Of a DNA stretch of 64,000 nucleotides, positions 11,381-23,222 are shown piece after piece. Source of the stretch: Leptodactylus fallax (lineage: Eukaryota > Chordata > Amphibia > Anura > Leptodactylidae). The translations under genes and the position numbers were made by a program. The notes beneath the pieces are model-generated. The model did no database searches, had not been told where the DNA came from, and saw only the letters and a list, made by a program, of their open reading frames with translations. The stretch is taken from assembly GCA_947044405.1 (NCBI GenBank), contig CAMRHE010000655.1, positions 62,001 to 126,000 on the forward strand, read 5' to 3'. Position 1 is the first letter of the stretch; each line of letters begins with the position of its first letter.

Positions 11381-11563
11381 AGGATGATTTGCACTATTTT
11401 TGGGACCTCTTTGTGCTTTTCTTGTGTGTTACATGCGTCAGTCATGATGTCCGTGGGATGCCCTGTGTGACAATGTGTGACAATGGCTTATTCCTAGGGT
11501 ATTGATGGTCCATGGGATGATTTTGTGACCATATCATGGGGGGCATGAACAAGCCGTTGCCAG

Positions 11564-12029
11564 ACTTAGAGGGATTATACCACAAAAATTATTCTCCACT
11601 GACCCCAAAAACGACAGGGTTTCACCCGTTTCTAAATATAGTGGTGGTTTTCCATGTAAGCAAGTTGTCCCCTCGCCATAGGATAGCTTACAGTTCGGTG
11701 GGGGCCCGACCACTACCATTGATCAGGAGAACGGGGGGCTTTTTGTCCTCTGTTCTGAATGGAGCAGCGGTCGAGCAGCACATGCGCCACTCCATTAATT
11801 TCAGTGGAAGCGCCGGAGATAGCCAAGCACAATACTGCGGATATCTGGGGCACTTCCATTGAAACGAATGGTGCGGTTAGCACGCTGCCCGACCATTGCT
11901 CTATTCAGATGGGTTACAGAAATCCCCCATTCTTCTGATCAATGCGGATTTGTCTGAGCGGTCCGACCCCCATTGATTTGCCCCATAGGATAGGGGATAA
12001 CTTGCCAAGAAGAGTAAACCCCTTTTTAA
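11564..12029. mobile_element. Foldback MITE (~470 bp)
   Basis: It starts 'ttagagggattataccac' and ends 'agagtaaacccctttttaa'. The inner arms 'gttgtcccctcgccataggata' and 'gccccataggataggggataac' are partly complementary, and so are 'gatcaggagaacggggg' and 'cccccattcttctgatc'. This is the common frog TTAA-type foldback organisation. Confidence 0.6.
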
Positions 12030-12940
12030 TGGGTGCCTGTAGCTTTTTCTGCTGCTCTATTGAAACAAATGGAAGGGGGGCGCACATTCTGCATCCACCG
12101 CTATATTCAGAATGTTGGTAAAACCCACCAAACTTGGGGTCATTGGGTGTCTCAGCAGTACTTTATACGGGATAAATAAGTTTCATGACATACAACATAA
12201 CTCCTTTTAACTAATATGATGCTATACTCTTCATATAGCTGTCTCGCGTTGGCCAGCAGCTACAACCTCCCAAAACTATCCCCTACCATACACATGCACA
12301 TGCTCAAGGAAGTGGGTGTAAGCTGCTGCTGGCACCAGGTACCTCCGGCCAAGCCTTATCTCCAAGGAGAATGAAAAGATAGGGCATGTTAAAGTCCAGC
12401 AGGCCTGACCCTTTTTTGTCTTGACAATCTACCATGGTGGAAAGTGTCGGGACACCCCTATAAACTATACAAGTTCAGCCAGTGTTGCCAGATTTCGGCA
12501 GGTTTGTCCAACATTTTAACTGCTGGGTTTGGACACCTATAATATGCAAACCCATAATGAATTCTATGTCCATATTGGGGAGCGTCTCAGTGGGTGAGGT
12601 TTACGACTACTGACCTCAAAAACTGGGGGGAAATGACCTGATAATACTGAGGAGAACAGGACTGCATATAACAGAAATAGCCAAGGCAGCAGGGGAGTAA
12701 TGTGGTGGTTTTCCTGGAGATAGTGCCCTAGATATGGTGGTATTGGGAGAAACCACGCTATATAAGGGTCACAGATGGAAGGCCTTGCTTCCAATGAGAC
12801 CGTGGGAATGACTACAGCAGGAGAGGACGACGATACTCTTACTGAAGACAGTGACTTGTCCATCCAGCAGGAGAGGAGTGAACTTATGTTTTAGGAAGTA
12901 ATGACCTGGCCCTTTATATTAGGAAAAACAGGACTTCCAT
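12030..12940. other. No recognised feature
   Basis: I see no gene. Short generic repeat pieces may be present but none can be bounded. Confidence 0.3.
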
Positions 12941-13495
12941 TTAAAGAGAACCCATCACCAGAGCCCAGCATATCACCACAGCCATACAGATAGGTTAGGG
13001 TCATCAGAACCCATTATATCAACCCAGGCTTGCAGATAGATAGGTTTAGGGCTACCTGAATCACACAGTGTATCAGAGGCTGCGTTTGTCAATATGGTAA
13101 TGAGCTCTTTGGAGCTATGAGGGTGTTGCCGCTTACCTGTTTGGAGCAATGCAAGCTCTTATAATAATACATTTTATTTATATAGCGCCAACATTTTCCA
13201 CAGCACTGTACAATTTGTAGGGTTCAAATACAGACAAAAAAGATACATTACAAAGAAATAGTCAATTCACACACTGGGACTGAGGGCCCTGCTCGCAAGA
13301 GCTTACAATCTAATAATAGAGCTTACAATCTAATAATTATATTGCTCTCTTATTGCTGCAAAGGGCTCATGTGCATATTGATAAAAGCTGTGATATTTGT
13401 GCAATGGAGGTACCAAGGGGGAAAACGCTGCTTCACTCAGGGGACCCTAAACTACCTATCTGCGGGGCTTGGTTCTGGTGACAGACTCCCTTTAA
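12941..13495. mobile_element. TTAA-flanked MITE with nested repeat
   Basis: Bounded by TTAA at 12941 and 13492. Left end 'ttaaagagaacccatcaccagagcc' is mirrored by the right end 'ggttctggtgacagactccctttaa'. A SINE/LINE-tail repeat (13161-13335) is inserted in the middle. A relative without the insertion is at 36500-36769. Confidence 0.7.
13161..13335. repeat. Dispersed repeat ('tatagcgccaacatt...acaatttgtagg' family)
   Basis: It reads 'attttatttatatagcgccaacattttccacagcactgtacaatttgtag...gggccctgct.gcaagagcttacaatct'. A close copy is at 55536-55685. It is inserted in the MITE 12941-13495. The right end carries a short duplication (agagcttacaatctaataat twice). Confidence 0.7.
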
Positions 13496-14840
13496 GGGGA
13501 TAGTTTCCTAATGTGGAGTAGAGGCCTGTGCTGATGTTGCAGGAGGCAGTGAACTAGTTTGCTCCTGCCTAGAGCCTTGTTCTCATTTACTACATAGCAG
13601 GATTTAGCCAGCATTGACAAGATCATAGCAACAATGCCAGTAGTCAGCATGCCTTTGTTATATGTAGCAACATACTTTATCTGTTGCACAATGGCTATTT
13701 GTGATTGTGCAGATTCAGGGACATTTTGAGGACAGACCCTCCATGTTGGAACCGTGAGTTACGTCACAATGCACGTTGACCATAAGGAATTTCCAAGGTA
13801 GATGAATGGTGCAATCTATTTTCTGTTCCTGATAAAGCTAGTCTGGATGTCTGAACCACTTCTGCATTCACCTTCAGCTTCCATGCTGTCTATCACGATG
13901 TAGAAAGATGTGCAGGCATAGTTGTGTCACCCTATGGGGGCGCCTAAAACCAAGGTTATAAGCTGTACGGGCGTTGTAAATATACCAATCCATTGTCAGG
14001 CAAGCCTTTGCATCGAATAAACCATGGGTTGGCTAATATTTGTTAGCAGGTTGCCCCCATAAGCTGGTAACTGGCTGACCCACCACAATTGGCTATAACC
14101 TGTGGAGGAACCCAGCGGCAAGTGTTCAGTTTAAGTCAACCCCTTCCAAAATGTATGTGCTTGGTTGACTTTGCCAGGGTAAGCTACAAGCCCATCAGGC
14201 ATTTCCTCTGTAGTGGGCGCTACAAGGACTTGAGGCCACCTGAATGGGAACCATTCTCATACTGCATTTCCACTTTCTGGCTCGTAGAAGGGCATGTCTC
14301 TTGTGACCCCTTCTATGAGTCCAGATTTGTAATAGGGGTTTTATAATTTAAAAGGGTTGGCTGGGAATTTCTTTATGGCCTTAAATATCTGAGTATCTGG
14401 TGTCAGGCTGACAAGTGGTCCCTGCGGGGGTCAACTGTACGAGGCTGAAGTAGTTGGCTCCGTGCCCTGTGTAATGACCGGATGCCATCACTGCTGCTGA
14501 AGGCAAAGGTTGATGAGCTGCAATACCAGCGCCCAGCCACTATACGGAGACCAGAGCTATCTGCGTCCAACTCTGTATAGTCCAGTTGTACCACCAAACT
14601 GTTAAAAAAATTAAAAAAATTTAAAAAAAAAATTCCGTGACATCCATTTTTCAGCACAGGCAAGTCTTCATTGTTGGCTTGACGTATACTAATATTTTAG
14701 TGACCTTTCAGCCTTTTCTTGTTATCTTTGACTTTCTTGGGTAATAGCAGAGGTGAAAAATGTAACCTACAGTTTAGGCTGTAGGATTCAGGGTAAACCC
14801 ACAGACCTTGTAATTCTGGATCTCCGTGCTTCAAAATAAT
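13496..14840. other. No recognised feature
   Basis: I see no gene or bounded repeat. Confidence 0.3.
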
Positions 14841-15212
14841 TTAAAGGGGTTGTCCCATTATGGGCACTTATCTCCAATCAACAGGACAGTAAATAAGTAT
14901 CTGATCGCCGGGTCTCCCAGTGATCAGGAGAATGGGGGACCGAAAGTCCCCATAGGCCTCCTTGTGAATGAAGCACCAGTGCGCTTGTGTGACTGCTCTG
15001 TTCACTTCTATGGGGTTTCCGAGACGGTAATACGCCCACAGCCCCATAGAAGTAAATGGAATGCCACAAGCTTGCTGGTGCTCAATTCACAAGGAGGCCT
15101 ATGGGGACTTTCCATCCCCCGTCCTGATCACTGGTGATTTGGTGATCGTGCCACCAGCAATAGGACACTTATCCCCTGTGTAGACAAGTATCCATAACAG
15201 GACAGCCCCTTT
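14841..15212. mobile_element. Foldback MITE, TTAAAGGGGTTGTCC type
   Basis: Starts TTAAAGGGGTTGTCC and ends 'ggacagccccttta'. Long inner arms match in inverse: 'aagtccccataggcctccttgtgaat' against 'attcacaaggaggcctatggggact', and 'ctatggggtt' against 'ccccatag'. Nearly the whole element folds on itself. Confidence 0.75.
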
Positions 15213-15227
15213 ACGCTGTCCAACATG

Positions 15228-15484
15228 TTAATGGGGTGTTGAAAGGTGTTATGTCATGGACAATATGTATCCTCTATCCATAGGATAAATTGGCCATTGG
15301 TGGGGGCCTGACGCAGATAGCCATGTGCTGTACATCCACTATCTTCCGCCTTCATGTCAGCTGCATTCACAACAGAGGTAAAACACCCCCATTCTCAGGA
15401 TCAGTGATAGTCTCAGCTGTAGACCCCCGCCGATCACCAATTATGGATAGAGGATAAATATTGTTCATGGCATAACCCCTTTAA
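15228..15484. mobile_element. TTAA-flanked foldback MITE
   Basis: Bounded by TTAA (15228 and 15481). 'ggtgttatgtcatggacaatat' is mirrored by 'atattgttcatggcataacc', and 'cctctatccataggataaat' by 'attatggatagaggataaat'. Confidence 0.75.
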
Positions 15485-16134
15485 GATTTCAACAACAGGT
15501 TCTGGGGAAAAAAAAATTAGTGCGTAAGTATCTTCAAATCCACCGTCATTATCCACAGGGTAGGTCATCAGGTATAAACCATGGAAAATCCCTTTAAAGG
15601 ATTTAATATGGCCTTTGTTCTGCTACTTAAGCCAAGTGCCCTCTAGTAATGGAGCATAGCTCAGCTTTCAGACTATTGGGCTGTTCTGAGCTTTTCCTGT
15701 TCACATAATGACGTCTTCTTGACTGATATGTGTAGGTTGGCAGAAGTGCCTTTAAAACTTTAATTTCCGCATTTTAACCCTTTGTTTGCAGGTCTATCTT
15801 TTCTCATTAATTCTAAATATATCCTAATAATGTCTCATACAGAACTCTATATAGACCTAGAATTGATCGGATACAATTCTCCCAGCCTGCAGGAAGCTTA
15901 CAATACCCTTATATTACTGTCAGCTGCTCTACCCCATTACCTTGCCAATTGAAGTGACCCCATACACACGACTGTGATGGCTGGTGTCAGAACAGTGAAA
16001 GTCTGCGTGTGTATTCACACTGACCGTGACTAACGTCCATCAAAAAATAAGACAGACCTCATACAAGTCAATGCATTCATTAAAAATGGATCATTGGGAT
16101 GTGTTTTTTTTTGTTGGGGGGGTGTTTATGGAAA
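15485..16134. other. Repeat fragments, no gene
   Basis: A half MITE ending 'ggaaaatccctttaa' lies at 15540-15600. Nothing else is recognised. Confidence 0.3.
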
Positions 16135-16575
16135 TTAAAGGAGTACTCCCATCTCAAGGATCCCATCTATACTGCTAGCTTATGTAAATTAAAGAGTTTT
16201 CCTAAATATATTGCTTTAGCAATGCTGCTTTGTTTTCCTGATATGTGAAATTATTCCTCCCATTGTTTACACATCGTTTCCATAGAGCCGGACCTGTGTG
16301 ATGAGATAGGACAGATGACGTCACTCACTGTTATCTACAGCTCTGCCAGTTATCTCTCTATGTAAACACACAGATAACACGCAGAGTCCCTTCTCTAGAA
16401 GCATGTGCATATTATTTGATCTGCATGTATATTAGATTTCTAGTAATCATAATAAGTATAGTGTCCTGTACAGCAAGCTGGGGGGAGGCGGCTTTCACTG
16501 CTTGATAAAGAATACAAGAAGTGAGAAGAAGAGACAGCAGGCAGGCTGAAACAGAGAGATGGGAAAACCCCTTAA
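16135..16575. mobile_element. TTAA-flanked MITE (GAGTACTCCCATCTC ends)
   Basis: TTAA at 16135 and 16572 bound 'aggagtactcccatctc' and the inverse right end 'gagagatgggaaaacccc'. No coding capacity. Confidence 0.65.
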
Positions 16576-17175
16576 AAAAAAACGGATGACAAAAGGACAT
16601 TAAAAATTGTCAGATGGCCAATGGATGAAAAATATGTGAAACGTTACAAACTGACCCTTTCATCCATTGTTTACAGTGTTCGTGTGCATGTAACCTAAGC
16701 TACTACAATGCCCCCATTAAAGTAACAGTAGTAAGAAGCCCTAGGGTTGCATTGCATTTGACCACTGTGATCCCTTGTCCAAAAAATTGCTACAAGGGCA
16801 TTAGTATGGCATTCAACTCAAATTGTATTTAGGTTAGAAAAGTGGGGTAAATGCTAAAATCTGCCGCATGTTGGGAAGCGTTCTATCCTTGGCTTACAGC
16901 CCCATTAGTATATTCTGTAAGGCTCATACATTTCGGTTACCTAGCAGACACTTGACTGCCCATATGGCATGTCCAGATGGTAAGCTGGCCATACGTATCA
17001 GATTGTAGACTGCTGTTGTTTGTCTGGAACAAACATTCATCGATCGTTTATAGAGGTGACCATTCCAAACATGCAAACAACAACTGGTGAACATTCGACT
17101 ATCCCAAACACTTGGAAAATTAACAGATGAAATGTTAATGAAGTGATGGAAACAGGAAATGTCCTTCTGTGTGGG
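16576..17175. other. No recognised feature
   Basis: I see no gene or bounded repeat. Confidence 0.3.
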
Positions 17176-17540
17176 TGTGTGTTAGTAGTATGCCAAATTA
17201 GTCTTCCTCAAAAAGTAATGTCTCATAAACAATAAGAAATCAATTAAACCTACAAGAAGAGTTTATAGAGACTATGTATATAGAAAAAATAATAAATTTT
17301 ATTAATAAAATACCAAAAGCATACATATATAATATAATCATAAGATTGTGCCAACAAGCACGCAGATGGAAAACAGCGTGTACAGTTAAATGGAGTCTCA
17401 CCCTCCCCAACTTATTCAGAAACACACTCCTACAGTATAAATAGTAAAATACAAGGGTCATATAAATAACTAGACTTAAACCAAGAATCAATACTCAGAC
17501 ATAGATTTGAAGAGAATAACATACCCTGAATTATAAAAGA

Positions 17541-18650
17541 TAAGGCAGGGTTCACACTACCGTTGGAGTCCGTTATGAAGGTGTCCGTTAAAAAAAAAAA
17601 AACGGACACCTATCATAACGGACACTACCTGATGTTAGCATCAGGTAGTGTCCGTTTTTTTAAAGAGGACCTTTCATGTCACATACCGCTAGAAAGCCGA
17701 CAGCGCGCTGAATTCAGCGCACTGCCGGCTTTCCCGGTATGTGCCCCGGGGCTAGAGATATCGGCGGTGTAAGTTACATGATTTACTGTCAGAAAAGCGT
17801 TCCTGACAGTCTAGCTGCGCTGCGAGGAACGCCCTCCCTGACACTTCTCTTCGTTCAGAGACTTGTACTGAGGGGGCGTTCCTCACAGCTCAGCGTCATC
17901 GCCGGGCAGTAAGGAACGCCCCCTCTGACAGTACCCGGCTATAGACCAGAACAGAGAGAGAAGGGGGCGTTCCTTACAGCCCAGTGATGACGCTCAAGCT
18001 GTGAGGAACGCCCCCTCAGTACAGCGCTATGGACGAACGAGAAGTGTCAGGGAGGGAGTTCCTCGCAGCACCCTTCTAACAGTAAAACATGTAACTTACA
18101 CCTCCGATATCTCCAGACCCGGGGCACATACCGGGAAAGCCAGCAGTGCGCTGAATTCAGCGCGCTGTCAGCTTTCTAGCGGTATGTAAAACCGCATGTG
18201 CCTGAGGACACGAAATGTCCTCTTTAACACTGTTATTTTTTTTTTTTTTTGCTTTGTTTCTCCTTTCTGAGCATGCGCAGGGAAAGTAAACGGACATAAA
18301 ATAACGGACAGTAACTGATGGCTAACAGTTACTGTCCGTTATAAGTCCGTTACCCATAGACTTCAATGTTAAAAAAATAACGGACACTTGCTGTCCGTCA
18401 AGAATCCGTTTTTTTCAAACGGACAAAAAGTCCTGCATGTAGGATTTTTTTGTCTGTGAAAAAATAACGGACTTCTGATGGATTGGGTGTAAACGGACAC
18501 TAACGGACACAATATAAAAACCCATTGAAATGAATGGAAATTTTAACGGATTTCTGACGGTTCAACTAGTGTCCGTTGCTAAAATCTTGTAACGGACAAT
18601 AGCAATGGACACTACTGACGGACACCAACGGTAGTGTGAACGCTCCCTAA
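17541..18650. mobile_element. Hairpin-rich foldback element with AACGGACA motif, inserted in the Penelope element
   Basis: Terminal inverted repeats: left 'ggttcacactaccgttgg', right 'ccaacggtagtgtgaac'. Between them 'aacggaca'/'tgtccgtt' recurs many times and makes several perfect hairpins, for example 'cggacactacctgatg' with its inverse at 17619-17654, and 'aacggacagtaactg' with its inverse near 18302-18340. A second MITE (17660-18227) is nested inside. No ORF. The class is unknown to me. Confidence 0.65.
17660..18227. mobile_element. TTAA-flanked foldback MITE, copy A (TTAAAGAGGACCTTTCA family)
   Basis: Ends TTAAAGAGGACCTTTCATG and 'gaaatgtcctctttaa', with TTAA at both borders. Long arms include 'ataccgctagaaagccgacagcgcgctgaattcagcgc' and its inverse near 18130-18185, so nearly the whole unit is one hairpin. 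Copy B is at 56112-56578 and a shorter relative at 59404-59772. Confidence 0.8.
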
Positions 18651-18730
18651 CAGTATTAAATGCAAATGCTATCAGGGTACAATTATATAATATGTGCATG
18701 GAAAATAGACACAATATCAGATTATCAGAT

Positions 18731-18829
18731 CTCAAAAATAGTAATGAATAAAGAGATATGACATATATATAAATTAATATACCAACTCTCAAAAATAGTA
18801 ATGAGTAAAGAGATGTGACATATATATGA
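18731..18829. repeat. Short tandem duplication
   Basis: 'ctcaaaaatagtaatgaataaagagatatgacatatata' occurs twice with few changes (about 18731-18771 and 18789-18829), within the 3' part of the Penelope element. Confidence 0.75.
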
Positions 18830-18999
18830 ATAAATCAACCTAGCTTCTATATAAAAGCCTAAATGATGACCTTGAAATCCCATGCACATAAATAAATCAA
18901 TTGTACCATCTCCACATACCAGTCGCTATATTGGAAGATAATAAATGCACCTAGGAGTATGTGCCAAAGAAGAAGGGGGTGAGAAGATGCGCTGTGCCC

Positions 19000-19034
19000 G
19001 ACGCACGTTTCACCACGCCCAGTGGCTTCATCAG
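19000..19034 (-). ncRNA. Hammerhead ribozyme-like motif in Penelope element
   Basis: On the - strand the conserved hammerhead core appears in order. CUGAUGA (complement of 19028-19034) is followed by a stem II of four pairs (CCAC/GUGG, loop UGGGC) with a bulged G and a closing A-U. Then comes GAAAC (19007-19011), a two-pair helix III with tetraloop GUGC, and the cleavage triplet GUC (19000-19002). Stem I can pair GCC-U-C with GGGC, with one bulged U. Very short helix III is what is known for hammerheads in Penelope-like elements and retrozymes, and the motif is on the same strand as the Penelope RT. The A10.1-U11.1 pair and bulge are non-consensus, so activity is uncertain. Confidence 0.65.
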
Positions 19035-19665
19035 GAGGCAAAAAATACCAAAGAATTGGGGGTATAAATATAATAAAAATAAAACCAAAAGGATTCCACC
19101 TGTGACTAGGACGCTAATGCATCACATTCGGCGTGTAGGAGGTTCCGGACCAGTATATGTGATGACATCACCACGCACGCGTAACGTGACGACGTCATCG
19201 CGTAGAAACTAAATAGAGCATATAAGACTCTGTTCGCACACGCGTAAACGCGACAGAGTTACTCACAACAATATTTAAATGAATAAATATAGGTCACGGA
19301 CCCAAAAGGAAGTGATACATATATAGAAGAACAAGGAAGAGTGACAAATCACAAACACTATCCCAGAGTGAGACAAGTGAAGTATAGGACATACAGTACA
19401 TAAGGAGATTTACACAATATATCCCTAAATATGTTAATAATATATTATGATAATATTTGACATATAAATGCCAATAGCATGAAAAAGTGAATGTGAAAAA
19501 TAATTATGACCTACTACTTTTTTTTTTTTTTTTCCAAGATGGCGCCGCTGGAGTGGCTGCCAGCTACAGCAGCTCTGAGACTCTCTATCTTATTTTTCTT
19601 TCTATGTCTCGTTTTGTACCTCTCTACTTAAGGACTTTGCACTATGAAGAAACACACACAAAGAC

Positions 19666-22637
19666 TTGGACCCTTGTGATACCTTTTTTTGTTTTTTATC
19701 TGTCTTTTTGTTCTGCTTGAAAATGAGATCTTTTGTGTATGCAGACAATTCCTTTGTCTATACAAGAGAAGAAATTCTGCAGCTCAGAGGCACAGCAGGG
19801 CGGCATACCATCTGGTCACACATCCCCCGCGAGCTTTGGAGAAAGAAAAAGCGGGTGAGGGGATGCAGAGCTGGTACTCTTCAGAGGATTAAAAAGAGGC
19901 GTTACCGACCAGCTGTTCCCTCCATCATCATGGGCAATGTGAGATCTCTTGCAAACAAGATGGATGAACTAACAGCGCTCACCAGGCATCATTAGGAGTT
20001 TCGGGCGTGCAGCATGATGCTACTTACAAAGACTTGGCTCACTGAAGTTACTCCTGACCCTCTGGTCTCCTTGGATGGTTTTAAACTCCTTCGGGCAGAC
20101 AGGACAAGGGAGAGCGGTAAGAGGAAAGGAGGAGGGCTGGCAATGTTTGTGAATAATAGATGGTGTAATCCTAGGCACATTGTGATTAAGGAGCAAACTT
20201 GCTGTAAGGACATTGAACTATTAGCTGTGAGCATGAGACCTTTCTACCTACCAAGGGAACTATCACATGTCATCGTGATAGCTGCATATGTCCCCCCCTC
20301 TGCGAAAGCTGACACTGCCTGCGAGGTCCTACAAGCCACGCTGAGCCAGTTACAGTTAAAACATCCCCAGGCCCTCTTTCTTCTGTCGGGTGATTTCAAC
20401 CATGCCTCTCCATCATCCACACTGCCCAGTTTCACACAGTATGTAACCTGCCACACAAGAGACAACAAAACACTGGACTTGTTCTTTGCCAACGTGAGGG
20501 AGGCATATAACTCATCAGCCCTACCGCCCCTGGGGAGATCGGATCACAACCTAGTGCATCTCCGACCTGTGTACAAGCCACTTGTACGTAGAGAACCAGC
20601 TGTCACCCGCACAGTGAGGATATGGTCCGAGGAGAGTGATGAGGCTCTGAGGGATTGTTTTGACACAACCGCATGGGAAGTGCTGCAGGATTCTTATGGA
20701 GAAGATATAGAAGGACTCACACACTGCATAACAGACTACATTAATTTTTGTGTGGACAACACAGTACCCACAAAAGTGAGGTGCTTCTCCAACAACAAAC
20801 CATGGATTAACTCTGATATAAAAACACTACTTAAGGAGAAAAAGATGGTATTCAGGACAAGAGATAAGGAGGGGTTGAGGGAAGTACAAAAGGAGCTGAG
20901 GCATCAAATCAGGCAAGGAAAAGCCAGTTATAAGGAAAAAATGGAAAAGCAAATGGAAAGAAAAGACATAAGGGGGGTCTGGGAGGGGCTTAAGTCAATT
21001 TCGGGTCATAAACAGTCTGTCTGCCAGATTGAGGCAGATGTTAATTGGCTTAATGAACTAAACCTATTCTTCAACAGATTTGATCACACACCAGCTCCTC
21101 CCACCCCAGTATGTCCTTCAGCTTCCCCCACCACAATGACTTCTCCCCATGCGGCCACTTCCCAACAGACCAGTAAATCCAGAAATCTGTCTTTATCTGG
21201 CCACAGTCTGACCTTCACACGGGCCCAGGTGAGGAAGGAGATGAAAAAGATCAAGGCAAGGAAAGCCGCAGGGCCAGATGACATCAGTGCAAGGCTAATT
21301 AAGACTTGCGGGGACCAGCTGTGTGGTATAATTACATATATGTATAATATGAGCCTGAGGCAGGAAATAGTCCCTGAATTATGGAAATCTTCTTGTGTGG
21401 TACCAGTTCCAAAGAAACCCCACCCTATGGACCTCAACGACTACAGACCTGTAGCACTGACATCCCACCTGATGAAGATCTTGGAGAGATTGGTTCTCAC
21501 ACATCTCCGCCCTCTAGTGAGCCCCGCTATGGACCCCCCTCCAGTTTACTTATCGGCCGGGCATTGGGGTAGATGATGCCATCATCCATCTTCTGCACAG
21601 GGCTCTGTCTCACCTGGAGAAACCAGGGAACACAGTGAGAATAATGTTCTTTGACTTCTCCAGTGCTTTTAACACCATACAGCCCAGGTTATTGTGGGAC
21701 AAGCTGGGCCTTGCTGGAGTGGACCACCACCTCTCCAACTGGATCCTAGACTACCTCACAAATCGACCTCAATACGTGAGAGCCCAAGACTGTGTGTTTT
21801 TAGGTACCGTGATCTGTAATACGGGGGCACCTCAGGGTACGGTTCTCGCCCCTTTCCTCTTCACACTGTACACTGCAGATTTTAGGTGCAACTCATCCAG
21901 CTGCTACCTACAGAAGTATTCTGACAACTCTGCAATAGTGGGTCTCATCACAGATGATGATGACAGGGAGTACAGAGAACTGAACCAGGATTTTGTGGAC
22001 TGGTGCCACCGGAACCACCTGAAGATTAACGCGGGGAAGACCAAGGAGATGGTGGTGGACTTTCGCAAAGGCAGAAGCCCTCCTAAACCAGTGGACATCC
22101 TGGGGACGGGCATCGAGATTGTGAACACCTATAAGTACCTGGGTTTGCTCCTTAATAATAAGCTGGACTGGGCAGATCATATGGAGGCCCTGTACAGGAA
22201 GGGCCACAGCAGGCTCTACCTGCTTAGGAAGCTGAGAGCCTTTGGAATCCGGGGGGGCACTTCTTAGAACTTTCTTCAACTCGGTAGTGGCATCAGCCAT
22301 CTTCTTTGGAGTGGCCTGCTGGGGGAGCAGTATATCAACCAGGGACAGAAATAAACTTGACAAGCTGATTAGAAAGGCCAGCTCTGTCCTGGGGAGCCCA
22401 CTGGACTCAGTGCAGGTGGTGGGTGACAGAAGGATACTGTCCGTGGTGAGCTCCATGCAGAAGAAGAAGTCCCATCCCATGCATGAGACTGTGATAGCGC
22501 TGGGCAGTACTGTCAGTGACCGACTGCTCCACCCTAGGTGTGAGAAGGAGCGCTATCGGAAGTCTTTCCTCCCCACCGCGGTTAGGCTGTACAACCAACA
22601 CCGACCTAAGCGGAGATCATTACACACAGAGAACTGA
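19666..22637 (+). pseudogene. LINE endonuclease-reverse transcriptase ORF2, broken
   Basis: The frame opens at 19666 with a basic N-terminus and 'GNVRSLANKMDEL', the start of the APE-type endonuclease. An in-frame TAG at 19993 breaks it. It resumes to 21576 with endonuclease motifs SGDFNHA and RSDHN and the first RT motifs. An extra C in a C-run near 21535-21540 shifts the frame to 21635-22267 (RT motif A FFDFSSAFNTI, motif B GAPQGTVLAP). An extra G in the run at 22250-22256 shifts again to 22242-22637. The catalytic YADD box reads YSDN, so one metal-binding aspartate is lost. The copy cannot encode an active enzyme. Confidence 0.85.
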
Positions 22638-22815
22638 AATATCTCTCTGCCTGTTAAATCCTCCCCCCCCTCTGCTACGTCCTATCTGTCTGTCTGCTAT
22701 TAATGTAATGCCTCTCACCTTGGAACATACATGTTGTATTTGTATTTGTATCTGCTTATCTTATCTTATCTTTGCTGCTGTAACACACTGAATTTCCCCA
22801 TTGTGGGACTATTAA

Positions 22816-22843
22816 AGGACTATTATTATTATTATTATTATAA
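22816..22843. repeat. (ATT)n tail of the LINE
   Basis: Tandem ATT units follow directly on the LINE 3'UTR, as expected for the 3' tail of this family. Confidence 0.8.
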
Positions 22844-23222
22844 CAGTAAGAAGACTTATATTATATATGAAGACAACAATAAAAAAATCACAATAAAAAA
22901 TGACATTTTTTTTTTTTGTGTGTGTCTTTCTCTTTATTCTTCCTTATCTTCTTTTTCTCTTGTAGTCCTTTATCCCTTTACATATTCGAATGCTCCCTTC
23001 ATCTCAAGAGAAACCAATAAAATTCCTCCATGGTCCAAATCACATATTCCAAAAGAAAAAGCCACTGCCTGATGCGGAAGGTCCAAACCGAATAAAGCCA
23101 CAGAAGAACCAACTAACATAAACAAACAAAAAAATAAATATTTAACAACAAAAAATGAAAAATTAAATAAAAAAGACAATAGACAATCCCCCCCTCAAAA
23201 AATAAAATTAACATTTGCGCTA

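Larger units (their letters stand above)
7091..11398 (+). other. tmem123: Putative tmem123 3' terminal exon / long 3'UTR
   Basis: From the stop codon at 7113 no splice signal is required until a well-formed + strand polyadenylation signal (AATAAA, 11375-11380). That signal is followed by a GT-rich stretch ('ttgtgcttttcttgtgtgtt'), so a 4.3-kb terminal exon is inferred. An alternative AATAAA at about 7241-7246 would give a very short 3'UTR. Repeats lie inside (8032-8389 and 9655-10213). Open frames here, including one of 154 codons at 8921-9385, look like chance. Confidence 0.5.
19528..22845 (+). mobile_element. Rex1/Babar-like (CR1 group) LINE, near full length
   Basis: A + strand non-LTR retrotransposon. 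It starts after a poly-T tract with a G/C-rich 5' end ('ccaagatggcgccgctgg') and contains a broken endonuclease-reverse transcriptase ORF. The 3'UTR ends 'gaatttccccattgtgggactattaaagg' and an (ATT)n tail. The 3' end sequence and the RT wording resemble the Rex1/Babar family, from memory. It sits inside the 3' part of the Penelope element, so it inserted later. Confidence 0.75.

Noticed and set aside
19140..19260. CRE-like and CpG palindromes ('gacgacgtcatcgcg') as a host promoter
   Set aside because: They lie inside the Penelope element; no downstream exon or TSS evidence for a host gene.
21908..22480. 190-codon minus-strand ORF
   Set aside because: Antisense shadow of the LINE reverse transcriptase.
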